Source: an uncultured Christensenella sp. (lineage in GTDB: Bacteria; Bacillota; Clostridia; Christensenellales; Borkfalkiaceae). Taken from it: DNA of 64,000 bases. Shown here piece by piece: positions 24,460 to 33,259 of this stretch. Position numbers and translations under genes: made by a program. How positions within the stretch are numbered: position 1 is the first letter of the stretch; every line of letters starts with the position of its first letter. Under the pieces are notes generated by a model. The model saw nothing but the letters and a program-made list of their open reading frames with translations. It did not search any database and was not told where the DNA came from. The DNA is taken from NCBI GenBank assembly GCA_910586065.1, contig CAJUGI010000001.1, forward strand, positions 558,001 to 622,000, read 5' to 3'.

Positions 24460-26868
24460 ATGGCATACACTGATTTCGGCAAAATTGAAAAGAAATGGAT
24501 AAAATACTGGGATAAGAACAAAACTTTCCACACCGACCTGCACGATTTTTCTAAACCCAAGTATTACGTTTTGGATATGTTTCCCTATCCTTCGGGAGCG
24601 GGGCTGCACGTCGGACACCCAGAAGGCTATACGGCAACCGATATTCTTGCGAGAATGAAACGTATGCAGGGATTCAATGTGTTGCACCCAATCGGCTTCG
24701 ACAGTTTTGGTTTGCCTGCTGAACAATACGCGATTACAACGGGCAACAATCCCGATGGTTTTACACAAAAGAATATTGCAACGTTTACTTCTCAGCTTAA
24801 AATGCTTGGGCTTTCTTACGACTGGGACCAGACAATTTCCACTTGCGACCCTTCCTATTATAAATGGACGCAATGGATTTTTAAACAACTTGTAAAGGAC
24901 GGTTTGGCCAGATACGTAGAAACGCCCGTAAACTGGTGCGAGGAGCTTGGAACCGTACTTGCAAACGACGAAATAGTTGACGGAAAGAGCGAACGTGGCG
25001 GCTATCCGGTAGTTCGCAAAAATATGAAGCAATGGGTTATAGATATAAATAAGTATGCGGAAAAGCTTTTACAAGGACTTGACGAGATTGACTGGCCGGA
25101 ATCTTCTAAAATTGCGCAGAAAAACTGGATAGGTAAGTCCGTCGGCGCTAAAATAGACTTTAAAATAGACGATTTGAACGAAAAATTTACCGTATTTACA
25201 ACCCGTTGCGACACGGTTTTCGGCGCTACATACTGCGTTTTGGCGCCCGAGCACAAGCTGGTTGATAAAATCACTACGGCGGCGCAGAAGAAAGAAGTAG
25301 AAAATTACAAACTGGAATGCGCTAAAAAATCAGATTTGGAGCGCACCGATTTAAACAAGGATAAAACGGGCGCTTTTACCGGTTCTTACGCGATTAATCC
25401 TGCAAACGGCAAAAAAATACCCGTTTATATTTCCGACTACGTTCTTACATCCTATGGCACCGGCGCGATTATGGCTGTTCCCGCGCACGACGCGCGCGAT
25501 TACGATTTTGCAAAGAAATTCGGCATAGCAATAATTCCGGTGCTTGAAGGCGGCGATATGTCTAAGGAAGCATATACGCAAGACGGCAAACACATCAATT
25601 CCGAATTTCTAAACGGCTTAAACAAGCAGGAAGCCATTAACAAAATGACAAGCTGGCTTGAAGAGCATAATTTCGGCAAAAAAGCCGTAACATACAAGTT
25701 GCGGGAATGGATATTTGCAAGGCAGCGTTACTGGGGCGAACCGCTCCCGGTTATTCATCTTGAAAACGGCGACAGAGTGCTTTTAGAGGACAGCGAACTT
25801 CCGCTTGTATTGCCTGTCATGGACGATTATAAGGCGCGCGGTGACAACGCTCCGCTTGAAAATGCTAAAGCGTGGGTAAACGTCAATGTTAACGGCGTTA
25901 ATGGCAAACGCGAAACCACCACTATGCCCGGCTCGGCAGGCTCAGCATGGTACTTTTTACGTTATTGCGACCCACGCAACGATGAAAAGTTTGCAGATTA
26001 TGATTTATTGAAGTACTGGATGCCCGTAGACTTCTATATGGGCGGCAAAGAACACCTTGTAGGGCACCTTCTATATTCGCGTTTCTGGAACATCTTCCTC
26101 TTCGACAAAGGACTTGTACCCCATAAGGAACCGTTTAAAAAGCTTTTCCATCAGGGAATGATTTTGGGCGAGGACGGCAACAAGATGTCTAAAAGCCTCG
26201 GCAATGTAATAAATCCCGACGATATAGTCAGAGATTACGGTGCGGACGTTTTGAGAATGTATGAAATGTTTATGGGACCCGTTGCCGACACCAAACCGTG
26301 GTCAACCGCCAACATTGAGGGCATTAAAAAGTTTATCGACAGATTGCACCGTCTTTATTTTGAATTAAAAGTAATCGAAAACAAACCCAATTTTAATCTT
26401 GAAAAAATCTATCACCAAACCGTTAAAAAGGTCGGCGAAGATTACGAAACAATGAAAATCAACACAGCAATATCGCAAATGATGATTTTCGTAAACACAA
26501 TTTACAAGGAAATTTCCGAAGGAAGACATTTCCCTCTCGAATACGCCGAGGGATTTGTAAAACTTTTAAATCCGATTATACCTTTCATTACGGAAGAAAT
26601 ATGGACGACGGTTCTGGGGCATAAAGGCACAATCGCTTACGAATGTTGGCCGAAATACAACGAAAGCAAGTGCGGCGAAGACAACATAGAATACGCCGTT
26701 CAGGTTAATAGCAAAATTAAGACAAAGATAACCGTACCTGCCGACATGTCTGAAATCGATATTGAAAAGCTTGTTAAGAACAATGCGGAAATTGTGCCTT
26801 TAATCGAAGGAAAGCAGATTAAAAAGTTTATTTTAGTGCCTAAAAGACTTATAAATATAATAATTTAA
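24460..26868 (+). CDS. leuS: Leucyl-tRNA synthetase
   Basis: An 802-residue class I synthetase. The HIGH-type motif is HVGHPEGY in YPSGAGLHVGHPEGYTATD, the KMSKS motif is in DGNKMSKSLGN, and the CP1 editing domain holds TSYGTGAIMAVPAHDARD. I start at ATG 24460 (MAYTDFGKIEKKW), preceded by AGAGGA; the upstream in-frame start at 24367 would add 31 unconserved residues and cross the promoter. It is one of only four + strand protein genes to the right of 9.4 kb. Confidence 0.97.
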   Translation: MAYTDFGKIEKKWIKYWDKNKTFHTDLHDFSKPKYYVLDMFPYPSGAGLHVGHPEGYTATDILARMKRMQGFNVLHPIGFDSFGLPAEQYAITTGNNPDGFTQKNIATFTSQLKMLGLSYDWDQTISTCDPSYYKWTQWIFKQLVKDGLARYVETPVNWCEELGTVLANDEIVDGKSERGGYPVVRKNMKQWVIDINKYAEKLLQGLDEIDWPESSKIAQKNWIGKSVGAKIDFKIDDLNEKFTVFTTRCDTVFGATYCVLAPEHKLVDKITTAAQKKEVENYKLECAKKSDLERTDLNKDKTGAFTGSYAINPANGKKIPVYISDYVLTSYGTGAIMAVPAHDARDYDFAKKFGIAIIPVLEGGDMSKEAYTQDGKHINSEFLNGLNKQEAINKMTSWLEEHNFGKKAVTYKLREWIFARQRYWGEPLPVIHLENGDRVLLEDSELPLVLPVMDDYKARGDNAPLENAKAWVNVNVNGVNGKRETTTMPGSAGSAWYFLRYCDPRNDEKFADYDLLKYWMPVDFYMGGKEHLVGHLLYSRFWNIFLFDKGLVPHKEPFKKLFHQGMILGEDGNKMSKSLGNVINPDDIVRDYGADVLRMYEMFMGPVADTKPWSTANIEGIKKFIDRLHRLYFELKVIENKPNFNLEKIYHQTVKKVGEDYETMKINTAISQMMIFVNTIYKEISEGRHFPLEYAEGFVKLLNPIIPFITEEIWTTVLGHKGTIAYECWPKYNESKCGEDNIEYAVQVNSKIKTKITVPADMSEIDIEKLVKNNAEIVPLIEGKQIKKFILVPKRLINIII

Positions 26869-26874
26869 ATTTAT

Positions 26875-26905
26875 AAAGGACGGTCGATTCGACCGTCCTT
26901 TTTAT
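26875..26905 (+). terminator. leuS terminator
   Basis: The near-perfect hairpin GGACGGTC-GATTC-GACCGTCC is followed by TTTTTATT, just after leuS and just before the end of the convergent TM2 gene. Confidence 0.9.
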
Positions 26906-26911
26906 TGACTT

Positions 26912-27286
26912 TTAAACTTCATAAGGGTCTGATTTACCGAGGATATTGAAAATATCAATTATCCAACCTATTCCGCACAAGCCGAATGTACATAAGTAAA
27001 GTACACCCATTCCCGTCTTGCCCTCATAAAATTTATGTAAACCAAGATAACCACCAAAAAAGCAAAGTGCAAACGAAGTCCATTTACTTACGGTTTTTCT
27101 TCCTGTGCTTGCCGGACTTACTGTAGTTACTTCGGCTGTTGCGGCTGCAGACGAATTAGCAACGTTATTTATTACAATCCCCTCTTTGCCGCCGTCTAAC
27201 TTCTCAACCTGTCTGCCGCATTTTGTACAAACAATGGCGTCAAAAGGTATTTTTTCACCGCAAAATTTACAAAACTTATCTTCCAT
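26912..27286 (-). CDS. Zinc-ribbon plus TM2-domain membrane protein
   Basis: A 124-residue protein: an N-terminal zinc ribbon (CKFCGEKIPFDAIVCTKCGRQ, residues 6-26), a flexible Ala/Ser/Thr-rich linker (about 35-65), and a TM2 domain with two membrane helices (SFALCFFGGYLGLHKFYEGKTGMGVLYL, then GIGWIIDIFNIL). TM2 proteins are common in bacteria, but their biochemical role is unclear. A GAGGTGAAAT ribosome site precedes ATG. Its promoter spacer is exactly filled by a palindrome that recurs next to the divergent XRE gene, so it is very likely the regulator's target. Confidence 0.88.
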   Translation of the reverse strand: MEDKFCKFCGEKIPFDAIVCTKCGRQVEKLDGGKEGIVINNVANSSAAATAEVTTVSPASTGRKTVSKWTSFALCFFGGYLGLHKFYEGKTGMGVLYLCTFGLCGIGWIIDIFNILGKSDPYEV

Positions 27287-27315
27287 ATTTCACCTCGTAT
27301 AATTATCTTAAAACC

Positions 27316-27344
27316 ATAATATTCTAATTATAATTAGAAGTCAA
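27316..27344 (-). promoter_or_regulatory. TM2 gene promoter with palindromic operator in the spacer
   Basis: TTGACT (27344-27339), 17 bases, TATTAT (27321-27316) on the minus strand. The perfect 18-bp palindrome TTCTAATTATAATTAGAA (27322-27339) occupies the whole spacer, so a bound repressor would block polymerase. Confidence 0.85.
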
Positions 27345-27352
27345 GTAAATTA

Positions 27353-27370
27353 TACTAATTATTGTTAGAA
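27353..27370. promoter_or_regulatory. Second operator copy, upstream of the XRE gene
   Basis: TACTAATTATTGTTAGAA matches the 18-bp palindrome at 27322-27339 at 15 of 18 positions. The centres are 31 bp apart, about three helical turns, so two regulator dimers would sit on the same face of the DNA. Confidence 0.75.
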
Positions 27371-27379
27371 TTTTTATTA

Positions 27380-27601
27380 ATGAAAGAGTTTGACAAAAAT
27401 ATTTTTGGTGAAAGACTTAAATATTTGCGCACAGAAAAAGGTATCGGGCAGAATTTACTTTCAAAAGAGCTGAACCTTAGTAACGCCTCTATAAGTTATT
27501 GGGAAACCGGCAAGCAAGAACCAGGCGCCGAAGCGCTGTTTAAGCTCGCAAACTATTTTAATGTTTCAGCAGATTATTTATTGGGTTTGTCCGACGACTA
27601 A
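27380..27601 (+). CDS. XRE-family (Cro/CI-type) transcription regulator
   Basis: A 73-residue protein consisting almost only of an HTH_3 domain (FGERLKYLRTEKGIGQNLLSKELNLSNASISYWETGKQEP, then LANYFNVSADYLLGL). I use ATG 27380 because the upstream TTG 27362 lies inside an operator copy; neither has a clear ribosome site. Small single-domain regulators of this type usually bind as dimers and autoregulate. It is divergent from the TM2 gene across two matching operators. Confidence 0.88.
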   Translation: MKEFDKNIFGERLKYLRTEKGIGQNLLSKELNLSNASISYWETGKQEPGAEALFKLANYFNVSADYLLGLSDD

Positions 27602-27608
27602 ATAATAA

Positions 27609-27634
27609 CCCCGTCCGCAATATTACGGACGGGG
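27609..27634. terminator. Hairpin between XRE and acpP
   Basis: A 9-bp GC-rich stem (CCCCGTCCG / CGGACGGGG) with an 8-base loop lies between the two convergent genes; the tails are only moderately T-rich (TTTATTTTATTTT starts 7 bases later). Confidence 0.75.
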
Positions 27635-27651
27635 CTATACTTTATTTTATT

Positions 27652-27873
27652 TTAAAGTGATTGCAATGTGCTTACAACATCGCCTACGGTTTTAATTTTT
27701 GCAACAAGCTCGTCAGGAATTATTTTACCTGATTTTTCTTCCAAAGTCATAATCATTTCCGCAACATCAATTGAATCAGCTCCCAAATCTTTTATAATTT
27801 CGCTATCGGGAGTAATCTTCGCCTTTGAAATGCCAAGCTGAGATGCAAGAACTTCCGCTACTTCTTCGAACAT
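27652..27873 (-). CDS. acpP: Acyl carrier protein
   Basis: A 73-residue acidic carrier protein. The phosphopantetheine serine lies in DLGADSIDVAEMIM, and the fold is of normal length. It carries growing acyl chains in fatty acid synthesis. It stands alone, without other fab genes, with its own promoter and a TCGGAGG ribosome site. Confidence 0.96.
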   Translation of the reverse strand: MFEEVAEVLASQLGISKAKITPDSEIIKDLGADSIDVAEMIMTLEEKSGKIIPDELVAKIKTVGDVVSTLQSL

Positions 27874-27902
27874 AGTTAATCCTCCGAATTTTTTATAAGT
27901 AA

Positions 27903-27931
27903 ATTTTACTATGACGCATAAATTTTGTCAA
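27903..27931 (-). promoter_or_regulatory. acpP promoter
   Basis: TTGACA (27931-27926), 17 bases, TAAAAT (27908-27903) on the minus strand, located in the 59-base gap after tex. Confidence 0.85.
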
Positions 27932-27932
27932 G

Positions 27933-30089
27933 TTAATTGGCTAGCTTTTTCGCCTGCTTTAAAGAAAGACCAATACGTTGTTTTTTCTTATCAAGACTAA
28001 TAATAACGGCTTTAACCTGTTGTCCTACTTTCAGCACGTCGGACGGATGCTTTATATATCTGTCGGTTATTTCCGAAATGTGTACTAGCCCGTCCTGATG
28101 CACGCCTATATCGACGAACGCACCGAAATCGATTACGTTTCTTACGGTACCCTCTACTTCCATACCCACTTCTAAATCCTCAATGCCCATTATATCGCGT
28201 CGAAGCTGTCTTTGCGGCAGATTGTCGCGGATATCTCTGCCCGGTTTTACAAGTTCGGCAATTATGTCGTTCATAGTCGCTTTATCAAGTTCACACTCGT
28301 TCGCTGCTTTGTCTTCGCCGAAATTTTTAACGTCTGCAGGTAGTTTTGCAAGCCTTCTTGCCCTTATGTCCTCGTCGGAATATCCAAAAAGAGACAAAAG
28401 TTTTTCAGCTTTTTTATAAGATTCGGGATGAACCGCCGTATTATCCATTATGTTTTTGCCATCGGGAATACGCAGGAAACCCGCGCACTGCTCGTATGCT
28501 TTTGCGCCAAGCTTGGAAACCTTTAAAAGCTGGTTTCTCGCTGTGAACTTTCCGTTTTCCTCGCGATATGCAACAATATTTTTGGCAATGCCCGAATTAA
28601 GTCCTGCAACAAACTTTAAAAGAGAAACGCTTGCGGTATTTAAGTCTACGCCGACGCTGTTAACACAATCTTCCAGAACGCCACCAAGAACGCCGTCCAA
28701 CCGCTTTTTATCCATATCGTGTTGATACTGACCTACGCCTATGGATTTTGGGTCTATTTTAATGAGTTCGGCAAGCGGGTCCTGTAATCTTCTTGCGATT
28801 GAAATTGCCGAACGTAACGTTAAATCATAATCCGGGAATTCTTCCACTGCAAGCGGACTTGCCGAATAGACGCTGGCACCCGCTTCATTGACCACCGCAT
28901 AAACGACGGGTCTTTCAACCTCTTTCAAAAGCTCGGCAACAAAAATTTCAGTTTCTTTACTTGCCGTACCGTTACCAATTGAAATTATATCCACGTTATG
29001 TTTTGCGATTAAAGCTTTAATAATTTGTTTAGATTCTTCGATTTTGTTTTTGGGTGGAACGGGATAAATAACCGAAGTATCTAAAACTTTACCCGTTTCA
29101 TCTACAACGGCTACCTTACAACCTGTGCGGTAACCGGGGTCGAGCCCGAGCGTAACTTTACCTTTTACAGGGGGCTGTAAAAGCAGCGGACGAAGGTTGA
29201 CTTCAAACATTTTTATAGCCTGCTCACTTGCTCTGTCGGTTAAAATTGCACGAACTTCGCGTTCAATCGAAGGCTCGATAAGTCTGTCGTAACCGTCGTC
29301 TGCGGCCTCTTCAATCAGTTTTGCGCAATCGCCAGTACTGTGAACATATTTGGCACAGCATACACGTTTGGCAATATCGGAATTGAAATCGATTTTGACC
29401 TTTAAACATTCTTCCTTTTCCCCGCGATTGATTGCAAGGATACGGTGGTTTTTTATTTCCGGAATGAGTTCGGCAAAGTCGGCGTACATGGCGTAAGTGC
29501 CCTTTTCGTCATCTTTTACCATTTTAACCTGCATTTCGCCGTGATTTTCCATTAGCGCACGGAGTTTTTTTCTAAGCTCTGCATTATCAGAAATTATTTC
29601 GGCAATTATATCCTTTGCTCCGTTTATCGCGTCGGTTACGGTTTTTACACCCTTTTCCTCGTCGATATATTTCTCCGCTTCCTTATAGGGGTCGCCTTCC
29701 TGCGCGAGAATAAATTCGGCAAGCGGCTGCAAGCCCCTTTCAATTGCAACTGAAGCACGCGTCTTTTTCTTTTGTTTGAACGGACGATAGACGTCCTCTA
29801 TTTCAGTCATAGTCTGCGCGGCTTCGATAGCGAGCTGAATTTCTCCGGTCATTTTGCCTTGCTCGGTTATGGCGTTTGCAACTTCCTGCTTGCGCTTTTC
29901 AAGGTTTTTTAAGTATTCGTATCTGTCGTTAAATGCACGCAGAACCTGGTCGTCTATAGCGCCCGTCATCTCTTTGCGGTAACGCGCAATAAATGGAATA
30001 GTGTTGCCCTCGTCCAACAAATTCAAAATGTTTTTAACGTGGTCGGGACGAAGATTAAATTCTTCGGTCAGTTGCTGTGAAATTTCCAT
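27933..30089 (-). CDS. tex: Tex-family RNA-binding transcription accessory protein
   Basis: A 718-residue Tex protein: an N-terminal helical region (LRPDHVKNILNLLDEGNTIPFIARYRKEMTG), a YqgF/RNase H-like domain (GLDPGYRTGCKVAVVDETG), helix-hairpin-helix repeats (SLLKFVAGLNSGIAKNIV) and a C-terminal S1 domain (GTVRNVIDFGAFVDIGVHQDGLVHIS). It binds nucleic acids and influences transcription. It starts two bases after alkD ends without a strong ribosome site, so coupling is likely. It is the last gene of the uvrC-to-tex run. Confidence 0.95.
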   Translation of the reverse strand: MEISQQLTEEFNLRPDHVKNILNLLDEGNTIPFIARYRKEMTGAIDDQVLRAFNDRYEYLKNLEKRKQEVANAITEQGKMTGEIQLAIEAAQTMTEIEDVYRPFKQKKKTRASVAIERGLQPLAEFILAQEGDPYKEAEKYIDEEKGVKTVTDAINGAKDIIAEIISDNAELRKKLRALMENHGEMQVKMVKDDEKGTYAMYADFAELIPEIKNHRILAINRGEKEECLKVKIDFNSDIAKRVCCAKYVHSTGDCAKLIEEAADDGYDRLIEPSIEREVRAILTDRASEQAIKMFEVNLRPLLLQPPVKGKVTLGLDPGYRTGCKVAVVDETGKVLDTSVIYPVPPKNKIEESKQIIKALIAKHNVDIISIGNGTASKETEIFVAELLKEVERPVVYAVVNEAGASVYSASPLAVEEFPDYDLTLRSAISIARRLQDPLAELIKIDPKSIGVGQYQHDMDKKRLDGVLGGVLEDCVNSVGVDLNTASVSLLKFVAGLNSGIAKNIVAYREENGKFTARNQLLKVSKLGAKAYEQCAGFLRIPDGKNIMDNTAVHPESYKKAEKLLSLFGYSDEDIRARRLAKLPADVKNFGEDKAANECELDKATMNDIIAELVKPGRDIRDNLPQRQLRRDIMGIEDLEVGMEVEGTVRNVIDFGAFVDIGVHQDGLVHISEITDRYIKHPSDVLKVGQQVKAVIISLDKKKQRIGLSLKQAKKLAN

Positions 30090-30091
30090 AA

Positions 30092-30787
30092 TTATATCTT
30101 TAGCCCTTTTAAATATGTTTTTTGTTCGGCGTTAAGACGGTAACTCTCACACGCCTTTTGAATTGCTTTGTTATGCGTTTTTTTATCGATTCCCAAACCT
30201 TTGCCAAAGGCTTCGACGGTTGCTTTCAAAAATGAAACAGTTTCATCGTAAAATTTGATTATCAGTTCGGCAAGAAGCCACGCCGCCGCCATATGCACAT
30301 AATAAAATTCTTCAGTACACGCTTCCGTAATCAGTTGAAGTATATAGGAATAATACTTCTTTTCAACGTAAAAATGCAAAAGCGTCGTAAGTGCAAACCG
30401 TTGATAAAATTCTTTCTCTTCCGTGAAATAATTTAAGATATACGGCAAAAACTCGTCTTTATGATTTGCTATGCACTTGGGAGCAAAACAGTCGCAGGTT
30501 GCCCAGTTATCTATTAACGAAACGCATTTGTCAACATAGTTGGTAAATAAATTATACGGGAGCAAAGCTACTGCCTGCAACTTAATAAAAGTAACTTCGT
30601 AATACTCGTCCGGAAACTTCAACAACTTCGGCGCAAAATTTTTATATTTTTTTGCAAGCTTGCGCATAACCGGCACACGCACGCCCAAAAGCCTTATATT
30701 TTCATTTTTTAAAAGTTTACCGTGAAAATTTTTATAATTTTCGTCGGCGTAGCTTTTAAGCTCCTCCAAAAACTCGGCATAGAGCAT
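30092..30787 (-). CDS. AlkD-like DNA alkylation repair glycosylase
   Basis: A 231-residue all-helical HEAT-like protein of the AlkD family (VRVPVMRKLAKKY; NWATCDCFAPKC with the conserved Trp/Asp region). Family members remove bulky or charged N3/N7-alkylpurines without base flipping. The AGAGGA ribosome site before ATG lies inside the preceding gene, which it overlaps by 32 bases. Paired with a deoxyinosine glycosylase, it makes a base-excision module. Confidence 0.9.
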   Translation of the reverse strand: MLYAEFLEELKSYADENYKNFHGKLLKNENIRLLGVRVPVMRKLAKKYKNFAPKLLKFPDEYYEVTFIKLQAVALLPYNLFTNYVDKCVSLIDNWATCDCFAPKCIANHKDEFLPYILNYFTEEKEFYQRFALTTLLHFYVEKKYYSYILQLITEACTEEFYYVHMAAAWLLAELIIKFYDETVSFLKATVEAFGKGLGIDKKTHNKAIQKACESYRLNAEQKTYLKGLKI

Positions 30788-31241
30788 TGTGCCATTCCTC
30801 TTTTGAAAATTTGGTATTTGCCGGACTTGTGGACGGCAACTTTATGTATGGCACGGATACCGCCTTGAAGTTCTTTTCAAAAATTCTAAACGCCGTGCCG
30901 CCGTTAATTATTATAAAACTAATTTTTGTGTTTTGCAATAACTTTTCAATGTTTGCCACTTTGAAATTTTTTATCGTTACATCCTGCGACCCTACAATTT
31001 CGCACTCTGCTACAACATCCCATAAAGCTATTTTACGCTTTAAAAGAAATTCTTTCTTATCATCGGTGGTTTCCGGAATCTCGTCGCCGAAAAAGGAGCA
31101 AACCGTGCGCCAAAAGCGGTTTTGCTTGTTGCCGTAATAAAATTCAACCTGTCTGCTCTTAACCGACGGAAAACTGCCCAGTATAAGCAACTTACTGTCG
31201 TCATTGATAAACGGTTCAAAACCGTGCTTTATGTCTGACAT
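30756..31241 (-). CDS. DNA-deoxyinosine glycosylase (UDG superfamily, HDG family)
   Basis: A 161-residue protein. Motif 1 LILGSFPSVKSRQVEFYYGNKQNRFW and a C-terminal LPSTSPAN match the hypoxanthine-DNA glycosylase family of the uracil-DNA glycosylase superfamily. It removes hypoxanthine arising from adenine deamination. It lies between an M16 peptidase gene and alkD, overlapping the latter. Confidence 0.88.
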   Translation of the reverse strand: MSDIKHGFEPFINDDSKLLILGSFPSVKSRQVEFYYGNKQNRFWRTVCSFFGDEIPETTDDKKEFLLKRKIALWDVVAECEIVGSQDVTIKNFKVANIEKLLQNTKISFIIINGGTAFRIFEKNFKAVSVPYIKLPSTSPANTKFSKEEWHNALCRVFGGA

Positions 31242-31258
31242 AATACTTCGTAAACCCT

Positions 31259-32491
31259 TTATAACGGCTTGTCCACGGGGCCGATTAGCGAAAGTGCCAT
31301 AAAATTATCGTCAAAGTTACAGTCAACCGCTTCCTTAACATCCTTTAAAGTTACTGAATTAATTCTGTCTACACGTTCTTTAAAATTGTACGCTTTCCCG
31401 CTGTATAAAAGCTCTTTGCCGAATAATAGCATTTGTGAGCTAGAGCTTTCCTGGGCGAAAATTTGCGAGGAGACCAACTGTTCCTTGCCACGTATGAATT
31501 CTTCTTCGGAAATGCTCTTATTTTTAATATCACTGATACATTTATAAATAGCTTCTACCGATTGAAGATATTTTTCGGAATTCACGCCCGCATAAACGGA
31601 AAGAGCTCCCGCCTCTGCGTAAATTGATACGTAAGAATAGACAGTATAAGCAAGCCCCAGTTCCTCACGCACAGTCTGAAAAAGACGCGACGACATACTT
31701 CCACCCAAAATAGCGTTTAAAATCTGTGTTGCATCATAAAGTTTGTCGTAACGCTTTACCGAGGGATACGCAATTCCAACGTGTACTTGTTCGATATCCT
31801 TCTTTTTGAAAAGCGAATTGCCCTGCAGTTCAACTTTAACCGCGTTGCGCTTGCAACAGTGCTTTTTCATTCCGGCAAAATATTTTTCAACCATAGTCTC
31901 GGCAAGATTAATATCTATATTGCCCGCCATAGAGATTACGATATTTTCGGGAACGTAATACTTTTGCATATAATTATCTACGTCCGCTCTTGTAAAGCAC
32001 TGGACATTTTTGCGGGGTCCGAGAATGTTTCTTCCGTAACCTCTGTCGCCGAAATATGCGTTTGCAAGAACATCAAGACACAAATCGTCGGGCGTATCTT
32101 CATTCATACTGATTTCTTCGATTATAACGCCTTTTTCCTTTACCATTTCTTCCGCGGGAAAAGTGCTGTTCAAAAATAAATCGGCAAGAATGTCAAAGGC
32201 TTCTTCGGCATGCGCGGTTGTGGACTTAGCGTAGTAACAAGTCATATCTTTACTCGTAAACGCATTTGTCTGTGCGCCAATTCTGTCCATTTCGTCGGAA
32301 ATCTGAAAAGCCGTACGATTTTTCGTACCCTTGAACATCATATGTTCAATAAAGTGCGAAATTCCGTCCTCTGCGTCGCTCTCGTTGGATGCTCCGGTAT
32401 GAACAAGTATGCCCATTGTTACCGACATCAGCCCCGACATCTGATTTACAGTCAATTTAAGTCCGTTTTCAAAAGTTTTAAAATGTACCAT
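31259..32491 (-). CDS. M16-family zinc metalloprotease (MlpA/YmxG-like)
   Basis: A 410-residue pitrilysin-type peptidase. The inverted zinc motif HFIEHMMFKG (HxxEH) and the distal glutamate in IIEEISMNEDTPDD are present. No signal peptide is visible. An AGGAGAATA ribosome site precedes ATG, and the start overlaps the preceding stop codon (TAATG). The order polysaccharide deacetylase-M16 mirrors ylxY-mlpA of Bacillus, though here without pnp. Confidence 0.92.
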   Translation of the reverse strand: MVHFKTFENGLKLTVNQMSGLMSVTMGILVHTGASNESDAEDGISHFIEHMMFKGTKNRTAFQISDEMDRIGAQTNAFTSKDMTCYYAKSTTAHAEEAFDILADLFLNSTFPAEEMVKEKGVIIEEISMNEDTPDDLCLDVLANAYFGDRGYGRNILGPRKNVQCFTRADVDNYMQKYYVPENIVISMAGNIDINLAETMVEKYFAGMKKHCCKRNAVKVELQGNSLFKKKDIEQVHVGIAYPSVKRYDKLYDATQILNAILGGSMSSRLFQTVREELGLAYTVYSYVSIYAEAGALSVYAGVNSEKYLQSVEAIYKCISDIKNKSISEEEFIRGKEQLVSSQIFAQESSSSQMLLFGKELLYSGKAYNFKERVDRINSVTLKDVKEAVDCNFDDNFMALSLIGPVDKPL

Positions 32492-33198
32492 TATTCTCCT
32501 AAATTTTCAGAGACAGTACAGGTTTTAAGCCCTGCTTCTCTTATGTAAGTTAAAATTTTCGGTAAAACTTTTACCGTTACGTCTTTTGGATGGCAGAGAA
32601 TAAATTCCCCCGCTTTTAAATTTTTTGTGGCGCGTTCGTAGATTATATTTTCGTTTTTATCGCGCCAGTCTATAGTATCGCGGCTCCACATAATAACTTT
32701 CATACCAAGATAATTGCACGCCGAAAGAGTGTTTTCGCAAAAAGCGCCGGAAGGCGGCGCAAAAAGTTCGATTTTTTTATCGCAAATCATTTCAAGGAGT
32801 TTTACGCTCGGACGGATTTCTTCCAGATTGGCTTCATATGACATTTTTGCGTGGTCCTTATGAAAGTAGCCGTGACTGCCAAGTTCGTGCCCGCGGGCGA
32901 AAATTTCTCTTACTGCGTCAACATTGTCGTCCGCCCACGAACCGCCGATAAAAAATGTTGCTCTTGCTTCGTATTCGTCCAGAATATCTAAAATTTTGTT
33001 CACATTTTCGGCACTTTCATAAACGTTGAAAGTTAAACTTACGCCGCCCGTTTCCTCTTTGCCGCCGTAATATAAATTGGCGTTTTCATAAGAAACCGCT
33101 TCAGCGTTACCGTTGAAATAACCAATAAATGAAATACCCAAAACTACCAGCGCAAGCGCCGCGTTCGTAATAATAGTTAATAATTTGCTCTTTTTCAA
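32491..33198 (-). CDS. YlxY-like polysaccharide deacetylase homologue with degenerate active site
   Basis: A 235-residue exported protein with an N-terminal membrane anchor (about residues 7-28) and a NodB fold. Motif 2 is intact (ELGSHGYFHKDH), as are parts of motifs 4 and 5 (RDTIDW, ILCHP). Motif 1, normally TFDDG, reads TFNVYE, so the catalytic Asp is missing, and motif 3 lacks its Arg (FAPPSG). The same kind of degeneration is known in YlxY. Start TTG 33198 with GAGAGGGG 7 bases before it. Confidence 0.85.
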   Translation of the reverse strand: MKKSKLLTIITNAALALVVLGISFIGYFNGNAEAVSYENANLYYGGKEETGGVSLTFNVYESAENVNKILDILDEYEARATFFIGGSWADDNVDAVREIFARGHELGSHGYFHKDHAKMSYEANLEEIRPSVKLLEMICDKKIELFAPPSGAFCENTLSACNYLGMKVIMWSRDTIDWRDKNENIIYERATKNLKAGEFILCHPKDVTVKVLPKILTYIREAGLKTCTVSENLGE

Positions 33199-33259
33199 TA
33201 GTTTACCCCTCTCAACCTAATACTATTTATATAATATTAAACTGAAAGGCGCAACTTGA

